Of a stretch of 64,000 nucleotides of DNA, positions 42,036 through 51,700 are shown piece by piece. The position numbers and the translations under genes are program-made. How positions within the stretch are numbered: the stretch's first letter is position 1; every line of letters starts with the position of its first letter. The notes below the pieces were generated by a model. That model had not been told where the DNA came from and ran no database searches. It worked only from the letters and a program-made list of their open reading frames with translations. Source of the stretch: Gemmatimonadaceae bacterium (GTDB lineage: Bacteria; Gemmatimonadota; Gemmatimonadetes; Gemmatimonadales; Gemmatimonadaceae); NCBI GenBank assembly GCA_011525845.1, contig WYBP01000003.1, positions 124,001-188,000 of the forward strand. The letters are read 5' to 3'.

Positions 42036-42061
42036 GGAGGGCGGGGTTCGAACCGCCCTCC
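42036..42061. terminator. Hairpin between gyrA and the lipoprotein gene
   Basis: GGAGGGCGG/CCGCCCTCC is a perfect 9-bp stem with the loop GGTTCGAA. It looks like a tRNA T-arm but no tRNA is present. It may end gyrA transcription; no T-run follows. Confidence 0.5.
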
Positions 42062-42075
42062 AATCCGGATGAGAG

Positions 42076-42645
42076 ATGCGCCCCTTCCGCGACGCCTCAG
42101 GAGCATTCGGCCGCATACTACGGATCGCGGCATTCGCCGGTACGTGCACAGTCGTCCTGCTCGGCGCGGTCGCCTGCGGCGATGAGTTCGTCGGGATCGA
42201 CGCCGTATCCCACTTCCCCCGCGAGATGCGCCTTGTCGCCGAGGCTGAGGGGGAGGTGGGCGGAGTCCTCATCACATGTCACCTCGACTGGACCGTCGAG
42301 GTCGAACCGCATCGGGGCGACCTCTTCGGGTCGGCCGGCGGGGATGCCTACCGCCAGGTGCTCGACGGATCGGGCGCCGGCATCGAGTTCTGGGGGTTCG
42401 CCCAGTCCGAGACGCGGATCCGCGCCTTCGCGGACGGCGTCGTGGAGGTCACAGCGTTCCGTGACGGCGTGCCGATGCCGCGGGTCGACGACAGCCGCTT
42501 CTGGGAGAGCGTGCGCGTGCTTCGTGGCGACGTGACGCACGACAGGGACGTCCTCGCCTTCGGGGACTGGAGTTGCCCGCCGATGGATGCGCGGGGCGAC
42601 GACTTCGGGACCGTCCACGGGTACTGGATGCTCGTGCCGCGGTAG
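42076..42645 (+). CDS. Predicted lipoprotein of unknown function
   Basis: A 189-residue lipoprotein; the signal has a hydrophobic core FAGTCTVVLLGAVAC and the Cys is at about residue 34. The mature part is about 155 residues of mixed beta type with no known motif, ending at WMLVPR. Two Cys residues in the mature part (about 68 and 166) could form a disulfide. The signal peptide is preceded by a long N-terminal region, so an internal start (not visible as an ATG) is possible. No homologue is recognised. It stands alone between gyrA and the propeller cluster. Confidence 0.72.
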   Translation: MRPFRDASGAFGRILRIAAFAGTCTVVLLGAVACGDEFVGIDAVSHFPREMRLVAEAEGEVGGVLITCHLDWTVEVEPHRGDLFGSAGGDAYRQVLDGSGAGIEFWGFAQSETRIRAFADGVVEVTAFRDGVPMPRVDDSRFWESVRVLRGDVTHDRDVLAFGDWSCPPMDARGDDFGTVHGYWMLVPR

Positions 42646-42745
42646 CCGGCCACAGAGGGGGAAACCATCGCGGCCGCAGGGGTGACTCATCCACTGGTCC
42701 CCGATGGCTATCATTGAAGCGTCGAATCCTTCCAGTCCAAGACCG

Positions 42746-43957
42746 ATGACCACATCCCTGAGAGTCGCCCTCGCCGCGCTCGCGGCGCTCCCGCTCGGCC
42801 TCGCGGCCCAGCAGCCGCGCACACTTCCCGCGCCCGACGCCAGCTACTCCGAGCCGTTCACGAACGTCTCCTTCGGCACCCTGCGCGAACTCCGGGACGG
42901 CCGCGTGCTCGTCGCCGACCCGCGCGACAAGATCCTCCAGATCGTCGACCTCAAGGCCGGCACCGCGATGCGGATCGGGCGCGAGGGGAGCGGGCCCGCG
43001 GAGTACGGGATGCCGATGCGGCTCCTCACCGCGCCCGGGGACACGACGCTCCTCTTCGACCCGCTCAACCAGCGTTACCTCCCGATCAATCCCGATGGCA
43101 AGGCCGGGTCGACCTTCCGTGTGGAGTTCGCGCCGGCGCAGCAGGGTCCGGGGGGCGGGATGGTGCGGATGGGGATGGACCTGCCGCGCACCGCGGACGC
43201 GCGCGGACGCCTCTACTTCGAGACCGGCGCCCTCACGACGGGTCCCGACGGTCCGAAGGCCGCCGATTCGGCCGCGATCACGCGGTATGACCGCGCGAGC
43301 AGGAAGCTCGACACGCTCGCCTGGGTCGCGCTGCCGAAGAACAACGCGCAGGTCTCGGGCGGGCAGGGGAACATGAACGTCCGCATCGGGATGGCGAACC
43401 CGCTCACGCCGCGCGACGAGTGGACCGTCTTCCCCGACGGCCGCGTCGCGGTCGTGCGCTCTCCCGACTATCGCGTCGACTGGATCCTCCCCAACGGCAC
43501 GAAGCAGTCGTCGGCGCCGATCAAGTACACGCCCGTGAAGATGGGCGCGGCCGAGATCAAGGACGAGGAGGAGGAGCGCAACCGGGCGCGGCAGGGGCAG
43601 ATGATGATGACCATCGAGGACGGGCCGGGCGGGATGCGGCGCAACGCACAGATCGGACCCGGCCCCAACGCGCGGCCCCTCACGCCCCTCACGGACTGGC
43701 CGGCGGTGAAGCCGCCCTTCCGTTCGGGGCAGGCGAGCGTGGTCGCGCGGCCGAATGGCGAGCTCTGGGTGCGGCGCACGGAGGGCGCGGGGGCGAAGGG
43801 CGCGCTCTACGACGTGATCGACGCGAAGGGCGTGGTGACGCACCAGGTGCGGCTGGCCGAGGGGCAGAACCTCGTCGGGTTCGGGAATGGGACGGTGTAC
43901 ACGACCAAGGCGGATGAGGACGACCTGCTCTACCTCCAGCGGCATCGGATGCCGTAG
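42746..43957 (+). CDS. Secreted six-bladed propeller protein, first of four paralogues
   Basis: A 403-residue exported protein with a signal peptide (TTSLRVALAALAALPLGLAAQ). The blades carry repeated LRELRDGRVLVADPRD-type and GREGSGPAEYGMP motifs, typical of six-bladed beta-propeller proteins. A large insertion of charged residues (about 278-325, DEEEERNRARQGQ and a Pro/Gly stretch) separates blades. It shares GxGPGE/GSGPxEY turns with the three genes that follow. Such proteins probably bind small ligands or peptides in the periplasm. ATG 42746 is chosen because the signal peptide starts there; an earlier ATG (42704) gives an unlikely prefix. Specific ligand unknown. Confidence 0.82.
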   Translation: MTTSLRVALAALAALPLGLAAQQPRTLPAPDASYSEPFTNVSFGTLRELRDGRVLVADPRDKILQIVDLKAGTAMRIGREGSGPAEYGMPMRLLTAPGDTTLLFDPLNQRYLPINPDGKAGSTFRVEFAPAQQGPGGGMVRMGMDLPRTADARGRLYFETGALTTGPDGPKAADSAAITRYDRASRKLDTLAWVALPKNNAQVSGGQGNMNVRIGMANPLTPRDEWTVFPDGRVAVVRSPDYRVDWILPNGTKQSSAPIKYTPVKMGAAEIKDEEEERNRARQGQMMMTIEDGPGGMRRNAQIGPGPNARPLTPLTDWPAVKPPFRSGQASVVARPNGELWVRRTEGAGAKGALYDVIDAKGVVTHQVRLAEGQNLVGFGNGTVYTTKADEDDLLYLQRHRMP

Positions 43958-43965
43958 AACGGCAG

Positions 43966-44016
43966 AGGGGAGATTGGAGATGGGAGGGGGGCGCCGGGGA
44001 CTGCCGGCGCCCCTCG
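43966..44016. repeat. Heptamer-repeat arm with a GC hairpin
   Basis: Units GAGATTG and GAGATGGGAG precede a 10-bp GC hairpin. Only the left arm of the family (see 1381-1476) is clear here. It separates the first and second propeller genes. Confidence 0.65.
43988..44014 (+). terminator. Terminator hairpin after the first propeller gene
   Basis: GGGGCGCCGG/CCGGCGCCCC closes a GGACTG loop and is followed by TCGTTCCTTCC. It is 30 bases after the stop. Confidence 0.7.
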
Positions 44017-44038
44017 TTCCTTCCGACCTTTGGGGCGC

Positions 44039-45175
44039 ATGAGACACTTCGTCAGGGCATTCCTGGGTGCGTCCGTCGTCGCCTTCGGTGCGGCGGGGAT
44101 CGGTTGCGCGGGGAGTGAGGACGCCAGCGAGGACGTGCCCGTCTGGCGGCTGGAGGAGATCGCGCGCGTCGGTGGGTCCGATGAAGGGCTCGGTTCGTTC
44201 AACGTCATCGGCGACCTGCAGCTCGCGCCGGACGGGCGGCTCTGGGTGCTCGACCGGCAGGTGCAGTCGCTGCGGCTCTTCGACGCGGACGGCGCGCCGC
44301 TCCGCGAGGTCGCGCGTCGTGGTGCGGGGCCGGGGGAGCTCGGCAAGGTCGCGGGGTTCCGGCTCGCACCGGGCGGCGGCGTGGTGGTGCGCGACTACGC
44401 GAACGGCCGGATCCTGCGCTTCACCGCGGAGGGCGAGAGCGCCGGGGAGCAGCGGAGCGACCTCTTCGGCGGGGCGAACTGGGATGGCATGGTCGACGCC
44501 GAGGGGCGGACGCTCGAGTTGGTGACGGTCTTCCGCGGCAAGGAGCAGTCGGAGCTGATGCAGCTGCGGCGCTCCGCGGACCTGCGGAGCGCCGACACGG
44601 CGGCCTTCCCCGCGGCGTGCCGGATCGAGCGTGACGACCGGAACTCGATCGTGTTCAAGGGCGGCTTCGTCTACACCGTTCCCCTCACGGCGCGCAGCGT
44701 GAGCGCGTTCGCGCACGACGGGGCGCTCTGGTGCGGGAGCACCGACGAGTACCGGCTGATGCGCTTCGCGTTCGGCGACACGGTGCCGGAGCTCGAGGTG
44801 CGCGGCGACGGCATGCGACTCCCGATCGCCCCTTCCGCACGCGACTCGGCGCTCCGGATCCTGGGGTCCGCGCTGGCGAAGGGAGGGAGCGGCGCCGCGC
44901 GACCCGACGCGTCCCTCCTCCCGACGGAGCACGGGCCGGTGCATGCGCTCCTCACCGACGACGAACGCCGCCTCTGGGTCCTCCGCGGCGCCGCGGGCGG
45001 GCGGCTGGCGCTCGATGTGTGGGATCCGAGCGGACGGCGCGTGGCGACGGTGCCGACGGTGATGAGCGCCGAGAGTCCGCCGATCGTGCGGGTGCAGGGG
45101 GATCGGATCGCGCTCGTGGTGCTCGATGCGGACGACCTGCCGACGATCGTGATGGCGCGGATCGTCAGGCCCTGA
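44039..45175 (+). CDS. Secreted propeller lipoprotein, second paralogue
   Basis: A 378-residue lipoprotein; the signal ends AAGIGCAGS with the Cys at about residue 24. Blades repeat the WRLEEIARVGGSDEGLGSFN, GDLQLAPDGRLWVLDRQ and RRGAGPGELG turns seen in the family. The last residues, VVLDADDLPTIVMARIVRP, are identical to the end of the third paralogue and show a recent duplication. ATG 44039 follows the hairpin of the previous gene; TTG 44030 would add three residues. No enzyme site is seen. It is 65 bases from the third paralogue. Confidence 0.82.
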   Translation: MRHFVRAFLGASVVAFGAAGIGCAGSEDASEDVPVWRLEEIARVGGSDEGLGSFNVIGDLQLAPDGRLWVLDRQVQSLRLFDADGAPLREVARRGAGPGELGKVAGFRLAPGGGVVVRDYANGRILRFTAEGESAGEQRSDLFGGANWDGMVDAEGRTLELVTVFRGKEQSELMQLRRSADLRSADTAAFPAACRIERDDRNSIVFKGGFVYTVPLTARSVSAFAHDGALWCGSTDEYRLMRFAFGDTVPELEVRGDGMRLPIAPSARDSALRILGSALAKGGSGAARPDASLLPTEHGPVHALLTDDERRLWVLRGAAGGRLALDVWDPSGRRVATVPTVMSAESPPIVRVQGDRIALVVLDADDLPTIVMARIVRP

Positions 45176-45240
45176 GCGGGGCGGGATTAGGGCTTCATTA
45201 ACCGCCTTGACGCGCGTGGGACCGCGCGGCATCTAGTGCC

Positions 45241-46353
45241 ATGCCCCGGACGACGCGACTCCTCACGCTGACCCTCGCGCTCGCGGCAGTCTCGGCGCCG
45301 CTCGACCTCGCGGCGCAGGCCCGGTGGCGGCTCCAGGAGATCGCCCGCGTCGGCGGTTCGGACGAGGGCCTCGCCTCCTTCAACGATATCCGCGACCTGC
45401 AGCTCGACGACAAGGGCCAGCTCTGGGTGCTGGACTTCCAGCTCTCCTCGCTCAGCCTCTTCGGCGCGGACGGGCGGCCGATAAAGGAGGTCGCTCGGCG
45501 TGGGGCCGGCCCAGGTGAGCTGGGGCGTACGAACGGCTTCCGCCCCCTGCCGGACGGCCGGATGGTGGCGCGCGACTATTCCAACCGGCGCTGGACGCTC
45601 TTCGCCCCCGACGGCTCGTTCGCCTCGCAGGCGCGCGGCGACTTCACGAGCTACGCCTATCGGTGGGAGGCGGGCGTCGACCGCGAGGGGCGGGTGGTCG
45701 AGCAGACGTCGGTCCGGCGCGGCGACTCCGGCGCGCGGGTCCTGGTCCGGTGGAGCGCCGACTTCACGCGCGCGGACACGACGGAGTTCCCGACCGGGTG
45801 CGTGGACGGGGAGATGCCGCCGAGCGGCATCGAGGGGAAGTCGGGGTTCGCGGGGATCCCATTCGCGCCGCGGGTGGTCTCCACCCTCTCGCCGACGGGC
45901 GCGCTCTGGTGCGCCAGCACGGACGGCTACGTCGTCCGTCGCATCCCCTTCGGTGCGACCGCCGCGGATCGCGAACTGCGGCGCACCGTCCCGCGCGTGC
46001 CGATCGCGCGCGCGGTGCGTGATTCCGCGATCACGGCGGTGCAGGAGTTCCTGGTCAAGATCGGCGGGCCCGTGAAGCCCTGGAACCCCGCGACGGTCGC
46101 GCGCGACCGTGGCCCGATCGTCGCGCTCGAGACGGACGAGCAGGACCGGCTCTGGGTGCTGCGCGAGACGCCGCAGGGTCCGCTCGAGCTCGACGTCTGG
46201 GATGCGCGCGGCGCGCACGTCGCGTCGCTCCCCGTCCCGCTCACCTACCAGTACTCGCCTCTCTTCCGGATCCGCGGCGACCGCATCGCGATGGTGGTGC
46301 TCGACGCGGACGACCTGCCGACGATCGTGATGGCGAGGATCGTGCGGCCATGA
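45241..46353 (+). CDS. Secreted propeller protein, third paralogue
   Basis: A 370-residue exported protein with a signal peptide (TRLLTLTLALAAVSAPLDLAAQ) and no lipobox. WRLQEIARVGGSDEGLASFND and RDLQLDDKGQLWVLDFQLSS mirror the second paralogue, and the C-terminus VVLDADDLPTIVMARIVRP is the same. Compared with the neighbour it has lost the lipoprotein Cys and may be soluble in the periplasm. It overlaps the fourth paralogue by 4 bases (ATGA), so those two are co-translated. A TTGACG (45207-45212) upstream may be a -35, but the -10 is unclear. Confidence 0.82.
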   Translation: MPRTTRLLTLTLALAAVSAPLDLAAQARWRLQEIARVGGSDEGLASFNDIRDLQLDDKGQLWVLDFQLSSLSLFGADGRPIKEVARRGAGPGELGRTNGFRPLPDGRMVARDYSNRRWTLFAPDGSFASQARGDFTSYAYRWEAGVDREGRVVEQTSVRRGDSGARVLVRWSADFTRADTTEFPTGCVDGEMPPSGIEGKSGFAGIPFAPRVVSTLSPTGALWCASTDGYVVRRIPFGATAADRELRRTVPRVPIARAVRDSAITAVQEFLVKIGGPVKPWNPATVARDRGPIVALETDEQDRLWVLRETPQGPLELDVWDARGAHVASLPVPLTYQYSPLFRIRGDRIAMVVLDADDLPTIVMARIVRP

Positions 46354-47504
46354 GGCGTCGCGTGATGGGGGCGATGGTCGCGCTCGCGGCGGCCGGGGCG
46401 TGCGCATCGCCACCGGCGGAGCCAGCGGATGTGGTGCGCACCGATTCCGCCGGTGTGCGGATCGTGAGTTCGGGGGCGGAGGACCGTGAGCTGCCGTGGC
46501 GATTCGACTCGGTGGATGTGTTGCGCGACTCGGTCGGCGAGCCTTGGCTCTTCACGAGCATGTCTCCGGGGACGGTCCTCATCGATCGGGCCGGTCGGGT
46601 CTACGCGATCACCCAGGACCCGAGCATCGTGCGGTTCGGACTGGACGGACGGTTCGACCGGACCATCGGCCGCAAGGGGAGTGGCCCGGGTGAGTACGAG
46701 TTCCCGGTCGCGATCTCCGCGCAGGGGGACACGCTGGTCGTGCGGGACATCGCCAGGCAGGTCCTGGTCCGGTTCTCGTCGAGCCTCGACCCGGTGCCGG
46801 ACCGTCGGCTCGTCGGCGCACTGGCGGGCGCCGGGGCGATCGAGTTCCGGTCGGGCGGACTCTGGTTCCTGAAGCAGGTCAACGCCGACACCGTTCGCCG
46901 GGTGGAACTGCGTGCCGACACCGCCGAGGGCGCACCGCTGCGGCAGGTGCCGCTCACGCTGGGGAGGCCGGTGCGCTACGACTGCGTCGGATTCCCCTTC
47001 GCACCGCCCTTCTTCGAACCGACGATCCTGTGGAGCGCGAGCGGCGCTCGCATCGTCGTGAACGAGCAGCCGAGCTACGAGCTCTGGCTCTACGAGGGCG
47101 CGCGCGCCGTGGCGAGGGTCGAGCGCCGGCTCCGGCCCCGCGCCCCAACGGTCGAGGACGTCCGCGCGCGGATGCCCGAGGGTCTGGTCATCAACTTCCT
47201 CGGTCAGCGTCCGGACTGCACCATCCCGGTCGAGGAAGTCGTCGCGAAGCAGGGCATGGCGCCGCACCTTCCACTCGTCGAGGAGGTCCAGCTCTTCAGC
47301 GACGGGACGATCTGGACGCGGCGCGCGATGCGAACGGCGGACACGGTCGAGGTGGACGTCTTCGGCTCGGACGGCGCGTACGTCGGGACGGCGAGTGGCA
47401 TGGCACTTCCGCTTGCTCGGTATCCGAATGGCGACCTGCTGGTGCCCCGGGAGCACGAGGAGAGTGGCGGCGTCGTGTTCGTGCGGGTGCGCGTGCGGCG
47501 CTGA
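46350..47504 (+). CDS. Secreted propeller lipoprotein, fourth paralogue
   Basis: A 384-residue lipoprotein with a short signal (MRRRVMGAMVALAAAGACAS, Cys at about residue 18). It shares RFDRTIGRKGSGPGEYEFP-type blade turns with the other three but is the most diverged; its C-terminus lacks the IVMARIVRP ending. Cys pairs in the blade region (DCVGFPF and DCTIPV) may form a disulfide. The start overlaps the third paralogue. An 83-base gap separates it from the RND efflux operon on the same strand. Confidence 0.8.
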   Translation: MRRRVMGAMVALAAAGACASPPAEPADVVRTDSAGVRIVSSGAEDRELPWRFDSVDVLRDSVGEPWLFTSMSPGTVLIDRAGRVYAITQDPSIVRFGLDGRFDRTIGRKGSGPGEYEFPVAISAQGDTLVVRDIARQVLVRFSSSLDPVPDRRLVGALAGAGAIEFRSGGLWFLKQVNADTVRRVELRADTAEGAPLRQVPLTLGRPVRYDCVGFPFAPPFFEPTILWSASGARIVVNEQPSYELWLYEGARAVARVERRLRPRAPTVEDVRARMPEGLVINFLGQRPDCTIPVEEVVAKQGMAPHLPLVEEVQLFSDGTIWTRRAMRTADTVEVDVFGSDGAYVGTASGMALPLARYPNGDLLVPREHEESGGVVFVRVRVRR

Positions 47505-47587
47505 GCGGGTCACGACGGCAACCATTCATGCAGGCGAACGGGTCTTAACCAACGCATGTTCTCTTCCGTGCCTCCCACCCGTCCCCG

Positions 47588-48730
47588 ATGATCCTGCTCC
47601 TCCGCGCCTCGCTCGCCGGCGCCCTCCTCATCACGCTCGCCGCCTGCGGCGCCACCGGCGCCGCCGCCGACGCGAGCGCCGACGGCACCGACCCGGACTC
47701 CGCCACCGCCTCGGGCGCCTCCTCCTCGGTCAGCCTCCCCGTCGTCGCCGAGCCGGTGACCGAGGGCGACCTCGTCCTCTCGATCAACACCACCGGCCAG
47801 GTCCGCTCCGACGCCGAGGGCCGCCTGCGGGCAGAGGTCGGCGGACCGGTGGAGAAGGTGAACGTCCGGCCGGGCGACCGGGTGCACAAAGGACAGGTGC
47901 TCGTCGAGCTCGACCCGCGCCCCTTCGACCTCGCGGTGCAGGAGGCGCAGGTCGCGGTGGACCTCGCCGAGCTGCAGCACCAGGACAACTACCTCCCCGA
48001 TTCGGCCGCCACCGGCAAGATGCCGACGCAGCGGCGCCTCGACGCCTCGGTCACCCGGTCGGGACTGGCCGCGGCGCGCGTGCGGCTCGACCGCGCCAAG
48101 CTCGACCGCGAGCGGGCGACGATCGTCGCCCCCTTCAATGGAGTGGTGGACCGCCTGAACGTCGTCCCCGGCGACCGGCTCACGGCGGGCCAGGAGATCA
48201 CGACGATCGTCGACCTGCAGAACCTGCGGATCGAGGCGGCGGTGCTGGAGCACGACCTCCCGCTCATCAAGGTCGGCGGCGAGGCGGTGATCACGAGCGC
48301 GGCGCTCGCGGGCCAGGCGTTCAACGGGAGGGTCGTCGCGGTGCTCCCGCTGGTCGACAGCACCACCCGCGCCGGGCGCGCCTTCGTGCGCACGCAGGGG
48401 AACGGCACGCTGCGCCCGGGGATGTACGCCGACGTGCGCCTCGAGGCGCAGCGCCTCCCCGACCGCCGCCTCGTGCCGACGCGCGCGATCATCGAGCGCG
48501 ACGGCCGGCCCCTCGTCTTCGTGATCAAGGACGGCCGCGCACAGTGGACCTACATCCTCCCCGGCCGCTCGAACGGACGGGTGACGGAGGTGCTCCCCGA
48601 CTCGGTCTCCGGCGTGATCCCGGTGAACCCGGGGGACCAGGTGATCGTGCAGGGGCACCTCACGCTGACGCACGACGCGCCGGTGCGCGTGGTGGCGCAG
48701 CGCGAGCAGGCGCCCGGCGCGCGCGACTGA
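47588..48730 (+). CDS. RND efflux periplasmic adaptor (membrane fusion protein)
   Basis: A 380-residue lipoprotein adaptor of tripartite efflux pumps. The signal ends LITLAACGA (Cys at about residue 20). After a Ser/Ala-rich linker come the barrel-sandwich VEKVNVRPGDRVHKGQVLVELD, a short coiled-coil hairpin (AQVAVDLAELQHQDN, about 120-165), the second half (ATIVAPFNGVVDRLNVVPGDRLTAGQ) and the beta-barrel and membrane-proximal domains. It would link the RND permeases below to an outer-membrane channel, which is not encoded here. It is the first gene of a three-gene operon. Confidence 0.93.
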   Translation: MILLLRASLAGALLITLAACGATGAAADASADGTDPDSATASGASSSVSLPVVAEPVTEGDLVLSINTTGQVRSDAEGRLRAEVGGPVEKVNVRPGDRVHKGQVLVELDPRPFDLAVQEAQVAVDLAELQHQDNYLPDSAATGKMPTQRRLDASVTRSGLAAARVRLDRAKLDRERATIVAPFNGVVDRLNVVPGDRLTAGQEITTIVDLQNLRIEAAVLEHDLPLIKVGGEAVITSAALAGQAFNGRVVAVLPLVDSTTRAGRAFVRTQGNGTLRPGMYADVRLEAQRLPDRRLVPTRAIIERDGRPLVFVIKDGRAQWTYILPGRSNGRVTEVLPDSVSGVIPVNPGDQVIVQGHLTLTHDAPVRVVAQREQAPGARD

Positions 48731-48755
48731 GCGGCACACCGGACCCGGCGGAATA

Positions 48756-51700
48756 GTGTCGATCACACGCTACGCGGTCCGTCGTCCGGTGACGACGGTG
48801 GCGGCGACGCTCGCCATCGTCCTCCTCGGCAGCGTCTCGCTCACGCGCCTCCCGGTGACGCTCCTCCCGGACGTCACCCTCCCAGTGCTCACGATCCGCA
48901 CGATCTACGCAGGCGCGGCGGCCGAGGAGGTCTCGCGCTTCGTGGCGGAACCGATCGAGACGGCGATCGCGGCCACCCCGGGGATCGTCGAGCTGCGCTC
49001 GGTGAGCCGGAATGGCGAGGCGGTGACCACGGCGCGCTTCGCCTGGGGCACGGAGATGCAGACGACCGTGCTCACGGTGCGCGAACGGCTCGACCAGGCC
49101 CGTGCGCGCCTCCCGGAAGAGGCCGAACGTCCCACCCTCCTCACGAGCGACCCCGGCGAGCGGCCGATCGCCGTGGTGGGACTCACGGGGCTGAACGACC
49201 TCCGCCTCCTGGGCCGCACGGCCACGGACGTACACGCGCGCCGCTTGGAACAGATTGCCGGCGTGGCGAGCGTCGCGGTGACGGGCGCCCCGGAGGACGA
49301 GATCCGGATCGAGGTGGACCCGGAGCGGATGCGCGCGCTCGGGCTCTCGACCAACGACGTGGCGGTCGCGGTGCAGGCGGCGAACGCGAACGGCGCGGGG
49401 GGGACGATCCGCCGCGGCCAGTTCCGCTTCTCCGTACGCGCGATGACGGAGTTCCGCGCGCTCGACGAGATCGCGGACACGCCGATCGGCCCGGTGCGCG
49501 CCGGCTACCGGCTCCGCGACATCGCGACGATCACCTCGACCATCGCCGAGCCGCGGACGCTCACCCGCCTCGATGGCGGCGGGGCGGTGGGGCTCGTGAT
49601 CTACAAGGACGCGGGCGCGAACACGGTGGCGGTCACCTCCCGGATGCGCGAGGTGATCGAGCAGTTGCAGGGAGAGTTCCCCGACATCCGGATGCACGTG
49701 GTGGCCGCACAGGCGGACTTCGTGGTGGACGCGCTCTCCAACCTCGGCCAGGAGATCGTGCTCGGCGGGCTCCTCTCGCTCGCGATGATCCTCGTCTTCC
49801 TCAAGGACTGGCGGTCGAGCCTCGCGATCGCGGCGATCCTCCCGCTCTCGGTGCTCGTCGCGCTCGTCTTCCTCCAGCTCTTCGACGTCACGGTCAACGT
49901 GCTCTCGCTCGGCGGGCTCGCGCTCGGGGTGGGGCTCCTGGTGGATAACGCGATCGTCGTGGCCGATGCGGCGGGACGAAAACGCGAGGAGACGGGGGCC
50001 GCGGTCGACGAGGCGGCGATCGAGGCGACGGACGAGGTGGCTGGGCCGCTCCTCGCGGGTACGCTCACGACCCTCCTCGTCTTCGGGCCGATCGTCTTCG
50101 TGAAGGGGCTCGCGGCGGCGCTCTTCCGCGACCTCTCGCTCGCGGTGGTGCTCTCCGTGGGTGGGTCGCTGGTGCTCGCGCTCACCCTGATGCCGGTGAT
50201 GATCGTCGGCCGTCGCCGGTCGGCGCCCAAGGCCCCGCGCGTGCCGAGGGAGTGGGAGCGGCGCCTCGACGCGTTCGGGGTGCGTTGCGCCGACCTCTAC
50301 GAGCGCGGGATGGAGTGGTCACTGCTGAATCCGCGCGCGATGCTCGGGCTCGGGCTCGGGCTCGTCGCGATCATGGTGGTCTCCGTCTGGCGGCTCCCGA
50401 AGGAGATCCTCCCGCAGGTGGACGAGGGGATCGTCGTCGCCGCGCTCCAGCTCCCCGAGGGGACCGCGATCGAGGAGACCGCGCGCCAGGCCGCGCGGAT
50501 CGAGGCGGCCGCCACGGCGCTCGGCTCGCGCGGCATCTACACGCGCATCGGCATCGCGACGGACGAGGAGGTGCTCGCGGGGGCCGAGCCGGGGACTTCC
50601 GCGACGGGGCAGCTCCTGGTGCCCGTCCCCGACGGGCTCGACGCCGCCGACTTCGCGGACCGGCTCCGCACGGCCGTCCCCGACCTCGCCACGGGCGCGC
50701 TCGCGCTCGACCTCGCGGGGCAGTCGGAGTTCGGGTCGCTGATCGGCCGCGAGGGGCGGCTGGTGCGCGTGGAGGTGAGCGCGCGCAACCTCGCCGAGTC
50801 GCGGCTCTGGGCCGACTCGGTGCGGCTCCGGCTCGCGACCCTCCCCACGCTCACCGACGTGCGCGACGCGTTCAGCACCACGCAGCCGCAGATCGAGGTG
50901 GAGCTCGAACGCACCCGGCTCGCCGAGCGCGGGATCAGCGTGCAGGCGGTGCAGCGGGCGCTGCAGGGAGGACTCGGCGGCGTGGAGGCGAGCGAGCTTC
51001 GCGAGACCGACCGCCGCACGCCGATCCGCGTGCGCTTCGCGGGGAACGCGAACGAGGACCTCCTCACCGCGCTGGCGACGCCGGTGGATGGCGTGCCGCT
51101 CAGCCAGCTCGTGAGCTGGAAGGAGGTGCGCGCGCCGATCGAGGTGGTGCGGGTGAACCAGCGCCCGGTGAGCGTGGTGGAGGCGCTGATCGAGCGGGGG
51201 GGCACCGCGCGCGCCACCGCGGACGTGCAGCGGCAGCTCGATGCGCTCTCCCCCCCGGCCGGCCTCACCTGGGCGATCACCGGCGCGGACCAGGAGCAAC
51301 AGCGCACGACGGAGCAGCTCACGCTCGTCGCGGTCCTCTCGGCGGCGCTCGTCTTCCTGGTGCTCGCGGGGGAGTTCGCGTCGTTCACGATCCCGCTGGT
51401 GGTGATGATCACCGTGCCCCTCGCGGCCGCGGGCGGGTTCGTCCTGCTCTGGATCATGAACCAGAGCATCAACGCGGTCTCGCTGATCGGCATCGTGGTG
51501 ATGATCGGGATGGCGGACAACGAGGCGGTGGTGAAGCTCGACGCGATCCGCCGCTTCCGCGAGATGGGGCACTCGATCCACGACGCCGTGCTCCTCGGCG
51601 GCCGGCAGCGTCTGCGCGCGATCACGATGACGAGCCTCACGACGATCTTCGGCGTGCTTCCGCTCGTCTTCGGGATCGGGAGCGGGGGTGCGCTCTACCA

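Noticed and set aside
42036-42061. T-arm-like GGTTCGAA loop after gyrA, read as a tRNA
   Set aside because: A full cloverleaf could not be drawn upstream: no acceptor or anticodon stem is present. The 9-bp perfect stem is better read as a hairpin.
39408-42275. 955-residue minus-strand frame opposite gyrA
   Set aside because: GyrA motifs on the plus strand are decisive. The opposite frame is a His/Arg/Val-rich shadow.
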